Shown here piece after piece: positions 40,701-51,316 of a stretch of 64,000 nucleotides of DNA. The translations under genes were made by a program, and so were the position numbers. The notes below the pieces were generated by a model that saw only the letters and a list, made by a program, of their open reading frames with translations, did not search any database and was not told the origin of the DNA. Each line of letters begins with the position of its first letter. Within the stretch, counting starts at the first letter, position 1. The DNA lies in the NCBI GenBank assembly GCA_037951105.1, contig JBAMJV010005506.1, positions 186,001-250,000 of the forward strand. The letters run 5' to 3'. Origin of the DNA: Echinarachnius parma (taxonomy: Eukaryota > Echinodermata > Echinoidea > Clypeasteroida > Echinarachniidae).

Positions 40701-43484
40701 ACCCTCCACCTCATCAAATAATGGGGGGGGGGGGGGGGGGGGGGGGTAAATATCCCCATCCCCCTGTGATTGACGCCAATGCATTTGATTGAAAGTGTCC
40801 ATTCACAAATGTACATACATGCCATGCAAGGGCTGTACGCATACTTGGATCAAACATGCTTGATGGAATCAATTTCAAAATGGACAAACAAATCTTTTTA
40901 GAAATAAAAAAAAATCTATTTAAAACTGGAAAATATATTTTAAAATGGGAGAAATTGTAAATAACAAAGGACTTGGCTATTTTAAATGGAGAATCTATTC
41001 TAAAATGGCAAACCAAACAAGAAAACAACTGCAGCAAACTATAAAACTAAAATCTAAATGAAAGGATTTTTGTGTACCTGAGACCAGCGCTACAAAATAA
41101 TAGAAAAGGGAAAAGGGTTGAGAGCAAAAAACAGAATATAAATTACTAAAAGATAATGGTGAAGTGCATGCAAAATAAAAATTAGGTAAATAATAAGGGT
41201 TTTAAGCTTATTGAGGACTTTTGGATATCCGCCTAAAAGTGATTAATAATAATGAAAATCCAAAAAAATATTCAATAAATCAGAAAAAGACAAATGTTAT
41301 TATCCACTTAAGCATTTAAATGCAATAAACAAAGTTAAAATTAAAGACAATATGACATTTGAATTATGCAGATTTGTGTATTTAGATTAAATATTGATTT
41401 TTAATTCACAAAGCCTACAGAAATTTATCGTTATGAAATACATGAATTTACAAGAAGTGCTCTCACAGGTGATATTTATGACAATGCGTGTTGACAATTT
41501 TTATAAAAGAGCAAAGAAAATATGGATTCTCCTGGTTTCGAAACCCGAGACTTCCGGATTGCTAGACCGGAGCTCTACCAGCTGAGCTAGTGCAGGTCCC
41601 TGAAACCCCTTTAGATGCTCATGTTGACAATTTGTTTAATATGCTACAATGCGGCACGGACACATGTATATGATTTCTATGGAATAACAAAGACAGAAAA
41701 GTATAGCAAGGACAGAGAAGGGAGTAAAGAGAAATTTCCTACAGAAAAACATTTAATCTAAATATGGTTCATAGGAGCTACGAGTTACTAAAATAAGATA
41801 AATGAGGACAGAAAATGATAAACACTTGAACAGGGTAGCAATCTACCAGTCTAGAAAATATCTTTTGCAGAATATAAAGAGTTATACAAAAAACATCTAA
41901 CTAAGAAGAAGTATCAAAATATGGAAAAAACATACAAAGAGAGAGATATTTTAGAAAGTTCTGATGAGGTAATGATCTAACAAGAAAATAGAAATTGGAG
42001 TACAACTTCTAGGAAACATAAGTACTAATAAACATGGCATGACAACCTACCTAACTCTGATTTCCTCCACCTCGGGCACATAGAGGGGGCGCAGCCCACC
42101 CCTCTTCTTTCCATAGCCCTCCCCGCACGCCCCCATCGGTGAGCTGCAGTCATCGGTGGTGCTAACGATCCCCGGAAGTTCGGTGGGAATGGGGATCTTG
42201 CGAGCCGTGGTGGGGGACAGACACCGGAGGTCGGGGAGGGAGGAAGCCAGCGCTTTGCTGTGCTCGTTGACGTTGCACTTGGAGGGGCTGCGCGGGGTGG
42301 GCGTATCCATCGGGGGAGGGGAGTCCGCCCCAGTCACCTCCAGAGTCACTGCAGGGATCTCCGCCGATTTCTACAGAGAGAGAGAGAGAAGCAAAGTAAA
42401 ACTTAGAGTGAAAGTCAAACCCGTCTAGTATTGCAGTACCGCAATCCTGACTATAATGGCCATCTACTATTGCAGTACTAACTGCAATAATGACTAATGA
42501 CTAATGACCACAAAAAAAGTGACCCCCTGCTGAGAAGACGTTAGAGAACATGTCAATGGAGATCACCTATCTACATCTCTGTCGCTTTCCTTGTTTCCCT
42601 TAGGTGGTCACTACACACATGTTTAACTGATGATAACTTGTTTTTTTAATTACTACAGTAGAAAGGGTTGCCTCGCCATTGGGAATTATTATTACACACC
42701 AAAAATAATTTTGAACTGTATTAATTTGATTAAACTAAAGCAATGATAACCTTTTCACTAATCTTTGACCCCATTTCTCTCAAAATCTAATAAGAGCATC
42801 TGACCCTTCATGATCCATAGCTACACCCCTGCCATACCTTGGTTGCTGGTGGGCTGCATAGGGGCAGTTGACTCTAAGTGAGGAGCTTGAAGCATCTAGC
42901 AATAAGCTCCTGGCCATGGGGGTTTTCAGAACTTTTACCTTTATATTATGTCAAATTATTAATATTACTTTTCTTTTTCTTTCTTTCTTTCTTTCTTTTT
43001 TTAATGTTATTTTTCTATTTTTTTGCGGGGGTGGGGCATCTGCTTCACCTCCTAATACCTTCGCCCCTGACATACATGTACCTTGGTTGCTGGTGGGCTG
43101 CGTAGGGGCAGTTGGCTCTGTGTAAGGAGCTTGAGGCATCTAGCAATCAGCTCCTGGCCCCGGGGGGTGTCCTCTCCAGCCTCTGCTCCATTCTCCACGA
43201 CAAAGACGCTGTCTGCGCAGGCAGCGGACTGGTTCATGTTGGAGGACGCAGCTGTGTTGTCCCCGGTCATGGACGCATCGACGGAGAGGCTGCGCGTGTT
43301 GTACTGGTCCTGGGCTATCTTCTCGTGCAGGAGAAGAGAGTGACGGGCCTTCTCCACCTGGTGACAAAAAGGAAAGAAAGGAGAAATTTGTTCATATTAT
43401 CATTGTGGTTATTTTCAATATATCATTATCATATCCTCATCCTCATCCTCATCAGCACCATCATCATCACACTCATCATCACAC

Positions 43485-43520
<36 letters not shown>

Positions 43521-43607
43521 CCATCACCAACACCATCATCGTCATCACCATCACCACCCTCATCTTCATCATCATCATCATCATCACCATCACAATCATC
43601 GTCACCA

Positions 43608-43642
<35 letters not shown>

Positions 43643-46600
43643 ATCACCATCCTCATCATCATCATCATCATCATCACCATCACAATCACCATCACCACCA
43701 CCACTATCATCATCACCATTATCATCACCATCATCTTTATACCTCTTCTAGCCTGTTGAGTTTCTCCAGCTCCCACTGGTGGTCCAGGATGAGAGAGTCC
43801 GCTCTCGGTCTCCACCCCTTTAGGTTCTCTTCTCCGCGGACGTACGTCCCCGAGGTATCGATCACCTTACGCATCCGCCGCTGGGTACCTAAACACAACA
43901 CAATTGCACAAAAAAAATATCTGTATAAAATATATTCATCACACACTGTTTCCTACGATTGTTTAAAGAACATTCCAATTAATCACCTACAGGGACCCTG
44001 TATTAAACCCTTGACCACAGGAACTGAGTGGGTTGTGTACAAAGTCTATGGGAATTTCATAAACTCGTAGTGAACAGGTTAACTCTAGATGGGAATTGCA
44101 AAATCTAGTAGGGAACAGGTTAAAACAGACATGATAATATAGACATTTTTATTCAAAAGTAGATATCTGTAGAAAGTTTAGAAATGAAGTCTTCCAGAAA
44201 AGGAAATGGTTACGCAAGGCCAGAGAAATTGTTTTTATCGTATAATAGGTCAAGTCAAAGGTTGTGCATATAAGTATGCAATCTCTATATTTCAATTAGG
44301 AATGAGATAAAGAATTGCTACATTCGTTTTTAACCTTTGTGTTCTTATCTTATTACGAAATTACGGTATCAAAAGGTTCATCTAAATAAATGTACAGGAA
44401 TCTAGTTCTTGTACAATTTAAAAAAAATAAACCAATAGAATTATTTTCTTGTCAATGAGTATGATAATCTATGGAATGACAATCATGGACAATTAATTTA
44501 CAAATGTCCCGAACATTAGAACAAGATAATTTGTTTATAATTACACTGTAAAAACTTAATTCCTATTACAATGGAATTGACATGATGTACATGGATGATA
44601 ATTTACAACAAATGCAATAGATACCATTACAGAAATACAAGTATATATCATACATGCATGTGCTATTACCATGACTGAACTCAAAAGCCGCAAAGACATT
44701 ATATACAGTATGTGACAAGGCACTTAAAGGGAAGCAAAACTCTGGCATTTTGTTTTATAAACTGTTTCTGATAAGTACATAATTCCTGTCACTTCAGGGG
44801 GTGGTTCATAAAGAGTTGCGACCAATCGCAAAGTTGAGATTAATCGCAAGTCAGAAAATGCATAAATCTGGTTGATTCAAATGGGCATATTTTCTGACTT
44901 GCGATTAATTGCACCTTTGTGATTGAAGGAACTGTTTAAGCAACTCCCCCCATGTTTTATAATTGCTAATAATAGAAATAGTCAATGATTTTGACACCAT
45001 TGTTTTAGCTGACCACTGGAGGCTGCCATGTTTTCAAATGGTACATATGGAATGTCAACTAACAACAGCGGGTTATGTATCCACTGACATAGCAGCTAAC
45101 TCAACTATGCACTTTCCAGTAACTGTAATGAGCAAAATTGCCAGCATTTAGTTTCCCTTTTAACTTATTGACAGAGCAAGAAAAAAAGCTTACAAGTGCT
45201 AGATGCAAAAAAAGCAGATAATCAAATAATATTTCATGCTAAGATTGCAAAACAAATGCTTTCAAAGTAAATAACATTCAAAATATTCAATATTCAGTTC
45301 ATTCATCAAAAATAATGAGGAAAAATGCTTTGGGATCAAAATTCACATGCTAAAAATAAAAATGTTATTGGTTCATAATGCATGCATCAATAAGTCAATC
45401 AATCAATCCTTTGCAAGTCATTTAACCCACTGCCTACATGAACCTGGCATACTGTGCATAAACCCTACGGGAATTACAGTATTTAGTAGGGGAGGGGCTA
45501 AAAATAGGGTCATAATGCTGTTTATTTTGTTCAAAACAGGAACTTTTTTGTGTATGTGTTCATAATGCAATGTTTCATCCTTTGCATGTCATCTAAATGG
45601 TATAGTTTTTCCAACAATTACAAAAAAAAACACTCTTATATCTCTTTTTTAACCCATTACCTACAAGAACCGGGTAGGTCCTGTATTAATTCTAGCAGCA
45701 TTGCATAATCCAGTAGGGAACAGGTTAATGGTAACTTCAAAGTTAATTCAGTAGTTACTAGCCCAAGTTTTTAATCTACTTAGGAATCAAATACCAGATT
45801 CATCTGGATTAATAATCCAGTAACATTCTTCATGTGCTTTAAACTCATATTATTAAACAGTTTTGAGAACTTTTTATTAGTTATCACATAATTCAGTCAT
45901 CAGTGACATCTTTAGTAGATATTAAATCACTACTGCAATTACTTCTTAGTGTACCAGTAACATGTAACTTGGTCTATACCCAATTAAAAGTAGTCTGCTC
46001 TTATTTTGTCAGCTAACACAGAACTAATCATGCCATTTCCTGTATATCTTTATCATCATTTAAATTTTGTTAAAAGGACCCACCCTAAGAATCATTCATA
46101 AATTCACATACAGTATTGGTCAAAATAAAAAATATCCACCCTAACGTTTGTCTGCAGTAATCCCTATTGATTTGTACAAATCAATAGGGATTACTGAAGA
46201 TTACTGCAGTAATGTGGAGTTTATTTTGAATTATACTGTAAGCCTTGAAATTCTCAGATTTGATTAAAAAAAAGAGATTATTTGATACAAGAATGATATA
46301 AATAATGTCAAATAATGCTACAAAAGTCTTTGAAATATTAATGAGAACAGAATAAATAAAGGATAACTTTCAACTCAGGTCAGAAAGGACATACAATCAT
46401 GACAGTAGGCAATGTATAAGGCTCTTGCAGTATAAAATGTGTACCAATTATAATTTCATGAAGGAAAATGCTGCTGAAATGATAATTTCATAACAAACAG
46501 CGAATGCGTATGAGATTATAGACATGTCCACCTCCCCTTAGCACCATGCTGCAAGAAAGATACAGCGGCTCTCAGACTGATAAAAGATGAAAGATTAAAG

Positions 46601-49150
46601 GGATAGATCTTTAAACAGCAGCGCTGAAAACATACATGTACATGTAGGTACATGGAAAAGTAAGGAAACTGCTCATAACTGTGACATACATGTACTTGTG
46701 CATCTACAAGAAAAAACAAACATTGCTGCTAAAATAATAAAGGGATGCTAAAACATTATGAAAATGGAACTGTTGAATTTATCTTGAATATATCAGACAT
46801 TTTTCTTTCTTTTCATGATGTTGATAATAAGCAAGAAAATAATAACACAAAGGGGGTACACACAAACTAATACTAGAAAGCTGAATATATATCTATTATT
46901 CATGATTGTAATTGTGTTGTTTGTGTATAAATATAATGATGATAATGATGATGAAGATGACAAAGACAATGACAACGATGATGATGATGGTGATGGTGAT
47001 GGTGATGGTGATGGTGATGGTGATGGTGATGGTGATGGTTATGATGGTGATGGTGTTGGTGATGACGAAGGTGATGGTGATGACGATAGTGATGGTGATG
47101 GTGATGGTGATGACGATGGTGATGACGACGATGATGATGATGATGATGTTTGTTTTCATTATACACAGTGGATTACATGTAGTTATATGTATATTACTTT
47201 TTTTTCTATACATTTTTCTGACAGATATAAAAACTTAAAATTGTAGATTCGATTTGAGATACATGTATGTCATCACCCACCCCCCCCCCCCCCCCCCCAA
47301 TAAAGAAAATTGAGGAAAGATACATTTTTAGTTCAAGAAATATAAATAAATGCCTCTATAAACTAGGACCCAGTTCAGCATGCATTTATCCATGCAGCTC
47401 AAAAAGAACATTATCAAACATATACTAATAAATAATTCATAATATTTAAGGGAGGAAAAAGTGCACTGGATTATTGATAAATCACCCCTATCTTTTTAAA
47501 CAAAACATCATAATTTTGCTTTAGAATTGGATGGGAGAGGATACAGGATAAATAGGGTTTAATATATCTCTGTATTAACAGCGTATTCTGCCATGTTCAC
47601 ACCAACGTAAATCAACTATGTTGTCACGTTTGTCAGGTTTTCTATCGTTTTGAATATATGGGGCTTTGAAAATACAGTACTACTGAAATATATTTTGTAA
47701 TATATACATGCACACAAATCAGTGCAAAGGATCTGTAAGAGAGGTTTACTTTGACAACAGGGAATCTAGTTCTTAATTGTGCATCAATATTAAAGGTACA
47801 CAAATCACCATGGGGCATATTCATTTAAAAAGAGTTGGCATGCAATAATAGTTTCAATTCGCAAAAATATGGGTAGCTATTTTATGATTTGTATGTAAAA
47901 TGTGATTGTTGATTCCAAATTCAGTGTGTTTCTGTTGAAAGTGGTCATAAAACATTTGTAAGGGTATTTGTTGTGGAATGTATCAATATACATGTATATA
48001 CATGTAGCGACTAATATGATTGATAATTAATATGTTTGATGATATTTGTATTATGTTGACATTCAGTTTTCAAATGGAGAAGTAAAGCGTACAATTACAA
48101 TTTTATTTACAATAGTTTACAATATTTGATCATGAAAGATTCATTTTCTGCCGACAGATGTAATGTTTTTGATAGAAAATTTCCAAGGCATAGATCATAT
48201 ACAGTTTGTGAAAAGCATGAGACAATTTTAACATATTTTTTGTTTGTTGTACAGTCTTTTGCACATATAATGAACAAGACATGAGTGAATACAAAATTGA
48301 ATTTTTACATCAAAAACTAACAATACATTTGATTATTTTTTGCAAAAAGAAATATAAATATATTGCTTTCTTGCTTGAACTATAAGAAACACGGAAACTG
48401 AAAAATTACATCATATTTCAGCATATATACAATTTTCCCGCTAATTTGGAAAGGTACATTATTTTGCTAATTACCACACAACTGCATAATCGTATTTATA
48501 TTGATGCCTTGGAAATAGACTACCTCAGAATCTATGAGGAAGTAAAATGAAATCAAATAAATGTCATAGAGACAGATTTAAAATCATCATGTAACATTAT
48601 TCTCTGAAGTAAAGAATTGCACACAAAAATAAACAATAATATAAATAAATAAATAAATCAATTAATAAATTTATAAATCAATACATTATTAAATCAATAA
48701 AAAATACTAAAGCAAAGAGAAACATAAATAAAAAAAATAAAAAAATGAATAAAAAAAAATAAATAAAAAATAAATAAATAAATACAAAATAAAAATAAAT
48801 AAATATATAAATAAATAAATGAATAAAACAAATACAGTCATTAAACATAATCATTGTAAATCATTGGCAAATGTAAAGTTGAGCATGTAAAGTTGTGTAT
48901 GTCGAGGAGAGAGTATCAATTCTAAAGTGCTTGGGGTTTCTAAACAACAGATATAAGCAGGGGTACTGTACTACTGGCACCACAGAAAAAAAATGAAAAT
49001 AAAAACATCCAAGAGTGAGAGCCTTGCGAGGAGACTAGTAGGCCAGGACATGGATCTTACCACTCATAAATGTAGGTGGGGACAAGGTCATGTTGTGAGG
49101 GGAGGTGGACTCCAATAATTCCCGCAGATCATACTGACTGAATGACTTGC
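34668..49150 (-). CDS. KIF1: kinesin-like protein KIF1/UNC-104, C-terminal part with PH domain
   Basis: Seven minus-strand exons, in order: 49150-49061, 43888-43743, 43357-43082, 42367-42051, 39209-39017, 35989-35871 and 34749-34668. Splice phases agree at every junction (1, 0, 0, 2, 0, 2), giving 406 residues to a TAG at 34670-34668. Recognised KIF1A/KIF1B/UNC-104 signatures in order: [87 protein letters not shown] and SKLSRR. Kinesin-3 motors carry synaptic-vesicle precursors and other membrane cargo; the C-terminal PH domain binds phosphoinositides on the cargo. The motor and FHA domains would lie to the right of the window and are absent. KIF1A versus KIF1B cannot be decided and many invertebrates have one unc-104 gene. 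The intron after 39017 appears to use a GC donor. Confidence 0.95.
35291..35870 (-). repeat. ~194-bp tandem repeat of partial KIF1 exon plus tRNA-like SINE head
   Basis: Three extra copies start at about 35295, 35489 and 35681 (spacing 192-196 bp, with the real exon as fourth). Each has the exon segment for [15 protein letters not shown] up to the donor region, then intron, then a tRNA-like piece with GGTTCAAACC (B box) and CCTCATGCACGGGAGG, matching the SINE at 21889. Copy 2 keeps a perfect donor CAG|GTAATT; the other two have altered donors. Confidence 0.85.
35871..35989 (-). CDS. KIF1: KIF1 exon, C-terminal half of PH domain
   Basis: Acceptor CTCCACAG and donor ATCAG|GTAATT. Encodes [17 protein letters not shown] and [18 protein letters not shown], including the conserved Trp of the PH C-terminal helix. 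Its 3' 57 nt are repeated three times in the following intron. Confidence 0.94.
36353..36757. mobile_element. inverted-repeat element with GTAACC ends
   Basis: AGTGCTGTAGTAAAAAGGTT with GGTAACCG inside at the left is mirrored at the right by CGGTTACC ... AACCGTTTCACTACAGCACT. About 400 bp, non-coding. Confidence 0.5.
37137..37290. mobile_element. short MITE, CAGTGGCATAGCATGG ends
   Basis: CAGTGGCATAGCATGG at the left and CCATGCTATGCCACTTG at the right are inverted copies. A G run precedes the right end. A relative of the CAGTGGCG hAT-like group. Confidence 0.6.
37869..37925 (+). mobile_element. MITE end, CAGGGGCGTAGCCAG type with C run
   Basis: CAGGGGCGTAGCCAGTCATG followed by a C run at 37899-37912. 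Only one terminus is recognised, so it is truncated or solo. Confidence 0.45.
38656..38798. mobile_element. MITE, GTCAAACCTGT family, copy 3
   Basis: CAGCCAAACCTGTCTACAG at the left; ACACAGGTTTGAGTG at the right. Short, internally deleted member. Confidence 0.6.
39017..39209 (-). CDS. KIF1: KIF1 exon, N-terminal half of PH domain (GC donor)
   Basis: Acceptor TCTCCAG at 39211-39210. It enters in phase 2 (the first C completes Ser) and encodes [31 protein letters not shown] and [12 protein letters not shown]. The reading must stop after AGG to join ACC of the next exon, which places the donor at GCAAGA (39016). No phase-correct GT is near. GC-rich compared with its introns. Confidence 0.93.
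40670..40746 (+). repeat. pair of G homopolymers
   Basis: G runs at about 40673-40687 and 40724-40746, flanking CCTCCACCTCATC. Probably relics of the G/C-run MITE group; ends not resolved. Confidence 0.6.
41521..41612 (-). pseudogene. tRNA-Ala(AGC)-like sequence, decayed or SINE head
   Basis: Minus strand: D arm TAGCTCAGCTGGTAGAGC, anticodon loop CTAGCAA (AGC, Ala) on a stem CCGG/CCGG, T arm GGGTTTCGAAACC. The acceptor stem does not pair and the T stem has mismatches, so it is unlikely to be a functional tRNA. It lies in a KIF1 intron. Confidence 0.6.
42051..42367 (-). CDS. KIF1: KIF1 exon, pre-PH Ser/Pro/Thr-rich linker
   Basis: Acceptor CTCTGTAG and donor GTTAG|GTAGGT. Encodes [38 protein letters not shown] and ends [12 protein letters not shown] plus AG, which joins C of the next exon as Ser ([13 protein letters not shown], the KIF1 signature). 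The proline-directed TP/SP sites could be phosphorylated (inference). GC-rich. Confidence 0.93.
42413..42629. mobile_element. MITE, GTCAAACCTGT family, copy 4
   Basis: AGTCAAACCCGTCTAG at the left end; CACATGTTTAACTGA at the right. Diverged member between two KIF1 exons. Confidence 0.5.
42834..42925 (-). pseudogene. partial duplicate of KIF1 exon 43082-43357 (3' end)
   Basis: Minus strand matches the last ~85 nt of the exon 235 bp upstream (ELIARC.KLLT and PPATK, with a GTATGG donor). A TAG replaces the Gln codon after KLLT, so the copy is non-coding. Confidence 0.82.
43082..43357 (-). CDS. KIF1: KIF1 exon, coiled linker region
   Basis: Acceptor TCACCAG and donor ACCAAG|GTACAT, phase 0-0, 92 codons. 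Starts [14 protein letters not shown] (KIF1: EVEKxRHxLLLRE) and ends [17 protein letters not shown] and PPATK. The middle is Ser/Ala/Asn-rich. Confidence 0.92.
43431..43737 (+). repeat. (ATC)n microsatellite in a KIF1 intron
   Basis: About 300 bp of CAT/ATC triplets with CACC and CCTC variants. It ends five bases from the donor of exon 43743-43888. Long frames through it are His or Met repeats and not genes. Confidence 0.92.
43743..43888 (-). CDS. KIF1: KIF1 exon, YVRGEENL region
   Basis: Acceptor GTGTTTAG and donor GAAGAG|GTATAA. It enters in phase 1 and encodes [40 protein letters not shown] and NRLEE. This block is highly conserved in KIF1A/KIF1B/UNC-104. Confidence 0.94.
44726..45162. 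mobile_element. MITE, AAAGGGAAGCAAAAC ends, with nested palindrome
   Basis: TTAAAGGGAAGCAAAACTC at the left and AGTTTCCCTTTTAA at the right. The inner block GACCACTGGAGGCTGCCATG recurs near 35139, where a diverged relative spans about 34990-35275. A second palindromic MITE lies inside at about 44798-44955. Confidence 0.6.
44798..44955. mobile_element. palindromic MITE nested in the preceding element
   Basis: GGGGGTGGTTCATAAAGAGT ... GATTAATCGCAAGTCAGAAA pairs with TTTCTGACTTGCGATTAATT ... AACTCCCCCCATG. The design is similar to the element at 16132-16265 (AATTAATTGCAAGTC). Confidence 0.6.
46163..46206. repeat. perfect 42-bp palindrome
   Basis: CAGTAATCCCTATTGATTTG mirrored around GTAC with no spacer. 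Only this core is palindromic. It lies in the KIF1 intron 43889-49060. Confidence 0.8.
46932..47150 (+). repeat. (GATGGT)n microsatellite
   Basis: About 220 bp of GATGAT and GATGGT hexamers with occasional GACGAT. Frames through it are Asp/Gly or Met/Val repeats. Confidence 0.92.
48620..48835 (+). repeat. AAAT-rich simple repeat
   Basis: ATAAATAAATAAAT runs with interspersed AATCAATT and poly-A variants over about 200 bp. Confidence 0.85.
49061..49150 (-). CDS. KIF1: KIF1 exon upstream of the YVRGEENL exon (most 5' in window)
   Basis: Acceptor ATGCCAG (AG at 49152-49151) and donor GAGTG|GTAAGA. 90 nt, phase 1-1, encoding [20 protein letters not shown] and LSPPTFMS. Its last G joins GT of the next exon as Gly. 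The phase fit is exact, but this segment is not conserved enough to recognise alone, so it could be an alternative exon. Confidence 0.68.
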
Positions 49151-50236
49151 CTGGCATAGGATGGTAAGGTGGTTTTCATCAATCAAACAAAAAATCAAAA
49201 ATGTAAAAAAAAAAAAAATTCAACAATAATAGCAAAGAAGAAAATGTAAAATAATCGATTTTAAAAAATCCATTGGAACAAATATATGCAATTAAATATA
49301 AGCAACAGAAATGTAAATGAAATATATTCAAAAATTAAAAGCGTAAATGAGCAAAACAAAGTCTAAGAAGAGCGGCTAAAAATAATATTAATGAAGAGAG
49401 AGACAAAAGTGTAAGGCCAATGTGCCACGTGTAAAATGGACAAATAACGATGAAGAACAAAAATCATAAATTATAAGCCACTTTGAAAATAGCTCTATTT
49501 TGTATAATATCACCATAACACTAAGCTGTCCTGGAGACACTAATTAAATGCACAGTCCTATAAACCAAATGCAACCTCGTTGTTTTCAATTGGGATCTGT
49601 GTAAAAACCTGGTAAAAACCACCTTAAAAACAAATGTTGGCAACAGAAATCATAAGTACTGTAATTTGAGATTTGTGAATGAGATTTTTGAGGAGATATG
49701 CTACAATTCCATTTGTAGTTTATCTATATCATGAAAATGCTTTTCTTTGGTTTAATAATTAGGAAAACTGCAGAAATTTATTCTTAAAACAAATTTATAA
49801 CACTTCCTCCTTCCATGTGCAAATGAAAGGTAGTTACATGATTTATAGTTTCTCAATATTTGTATTATTAATCAATATGGGGACACCATCTTCACTGTTA
49901 GACAAAATAAAAACAAAAGGGGACGGATATCTCAAGGGGGGAACAAGGTGGAACTAGTCGGTAGTTAGGCAAAAATATATTAGAACCCAAGACAGCTAGT
50001 GGTTTGGAGACATTAGGACTACAGCAATAAAGTTTTCAGCAGGCAAAAATACCTTCAAAATCTGATGCTAAGCGTGTGCCTGTCATACACAACAAAACAA
50101 GAACGTTCTGTAAATGCTACTAATAAATCTTCTTTTCATTTACTTTACTACAAAATCAGTTTAATTATGACAAAATAAAACGAAAGACATACTGAAATAT
50201 GCAGTTAGATACAACCTGACATATCATGCCGAATAC

Positions 50237-50416
50237 CAGTCAAACCTATCTTGGTGGCCACCGGTCTATAGCCGCTAACCTGCCTAGACAGTGGCCACCA
50301 GGAGTCATGCTTTGTATACAAAATGTTATGGAACCTGCCTATAGATGTCACCTGTCTACAGTGGCCACTTTTCTTGTTTCCCTTTGGTGGGAAGCCATAT
50401 ACAGGTTTTTTACTGT
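50237..50416. mobile_element. MITE, GTCAAACCTGT family, copy 5
   Basis: CAGTCAAACCTATCTTGG at the left and ACAGGTTTTTTACTG at the right, with GGCCACC units inside. Confidence 0.62.
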
Positions 50417-50582
50417 TCAGGCATTAAATGATATGCACACAGTATATTATGCAGTTGATATGTCAAGTTGTATATATCTGTAACGGTATAAATACATGTA
50501 TGAAACCCAAAACTTATCCAAACAGTCTTCAAAAGATATAGAATAGATGAAGGAAACATAATGTGGGTGAAAGGCAGATTAC

Positions 50583-51190
50583 TTAGTCTACAACCATTTG
50601 GTCTACTCCCATTTTGTCTGCTATCAAAGTCAGAATTCATAGGATTTGGGTTAAGGATTAAGGATAAAGATTAGGCTGAGGGTTTTGGGATTAGGTTTAG
50701 GGATAGAGTTTAGGTTTAAGGTAAAGAGTTAGATGTAGAGTTAGAAAGCAAGTTCAGAGTTAAGGATACAGATAATAGTAATGGGTTGGGATTTGTGTTA
50801 GGGTTTAGTTTAAAGTATAAAAGGATAAGTATTATGGTAAGGGTTTGGAATTAGAGTTAGGGTTACCTAGGTCATGAGCTGAGTCTTGGGTTAGGGAGTA
50901 AGATTGAAGCTAAGGATAGGGATTTTGGTAAGGTGCTGGGCTTAGAGTTAGGTTTAAGTTTAAGGTTAAGAGTAAAGTTTGGAGTTAAGAATAAGGTATA
51001 TGGTTAGGGTTAAGTTCACGGTTAGGAATCAAAGTTTGTTAAGGAACAGCATTAGGGTAAGAGGTTGGGATTAGGGTTAGGTCTAGGGCTAGGTTAAGGG
51101 GTAGTTAAACAGTTTAGACTTGGGGGAATCAAAATTCTAGTCATTATGAAGTAGACCAAATGGGACTTGGACCAAATGGTTGTAGACTAA
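50583..51190. mobile_element. inverted-repeat element filled with TTAGGG-like degenerate repeat
   Basis: TTAGTCTACAACCATTTGGT at the left and ACCAAATGGTTGTAGACTAA at the right are exact inverted copies, with TCTACTCCCATTTTGTCT / GTAGACCAAATGGGACTTGG as further inner arms. The 470 bp between is degenerate GGGTTAGG/GGATTAAGG repeat. Confidence 0.8.
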
Positions 51191-51275
51191 GAGACCATTA
51201 ACCAATAGGCAAAGGAGGGGAGGACCAGTGATGAATCTACACAGAGAAGTCTACGGATGATCGGTGATGGGACGA

Positions 51276-51316
51276 GGAGAAGATGAAGAGGAGGAGGAGG
51301 AGGAGGAGGAGGAGGA
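51276..51316 (+). repeat. (GAG)n microsatellite
   Basis: GAGGAG run of about 35 bp with an imperfect start. Confidence 0.85.

Larger units (their letters stand above)
45163..49060 (-). other. large KIF1 intron, remainder
   Basis: AT-rich intron. It contains a GAT/GGT microsatellite (46932-47150), a C run (47281-47298) and an AAAT-rich stretch (48620-48835). No exon recognised. Confidence 0.6.

Noticed and set aside
41521-41612. Functional tRNA-Ala gene
   Set aside because: The anticodon loop and A/B-box-like segments are present, but the acceptor stem does not pair and the T stem has mismatches.
42156-42428. Plus-strand frame over 42156-42428
   Set aside because: Antisense of the KIF1 linker exon, which has correct splice sites and phase on the minus strand.
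43405-44070. 221-codon His-rich frame and overlapping Ile- and Met-rich frames
   Set aside because: Translation of the ATC microsatellite in the KIF1 intron and across the antisense of a KIF1 exon.
46815-47246. Asp/Gly-rich and Met/Val-rich frames
   Set aside because: Translation of the GATGGT microsatellite.
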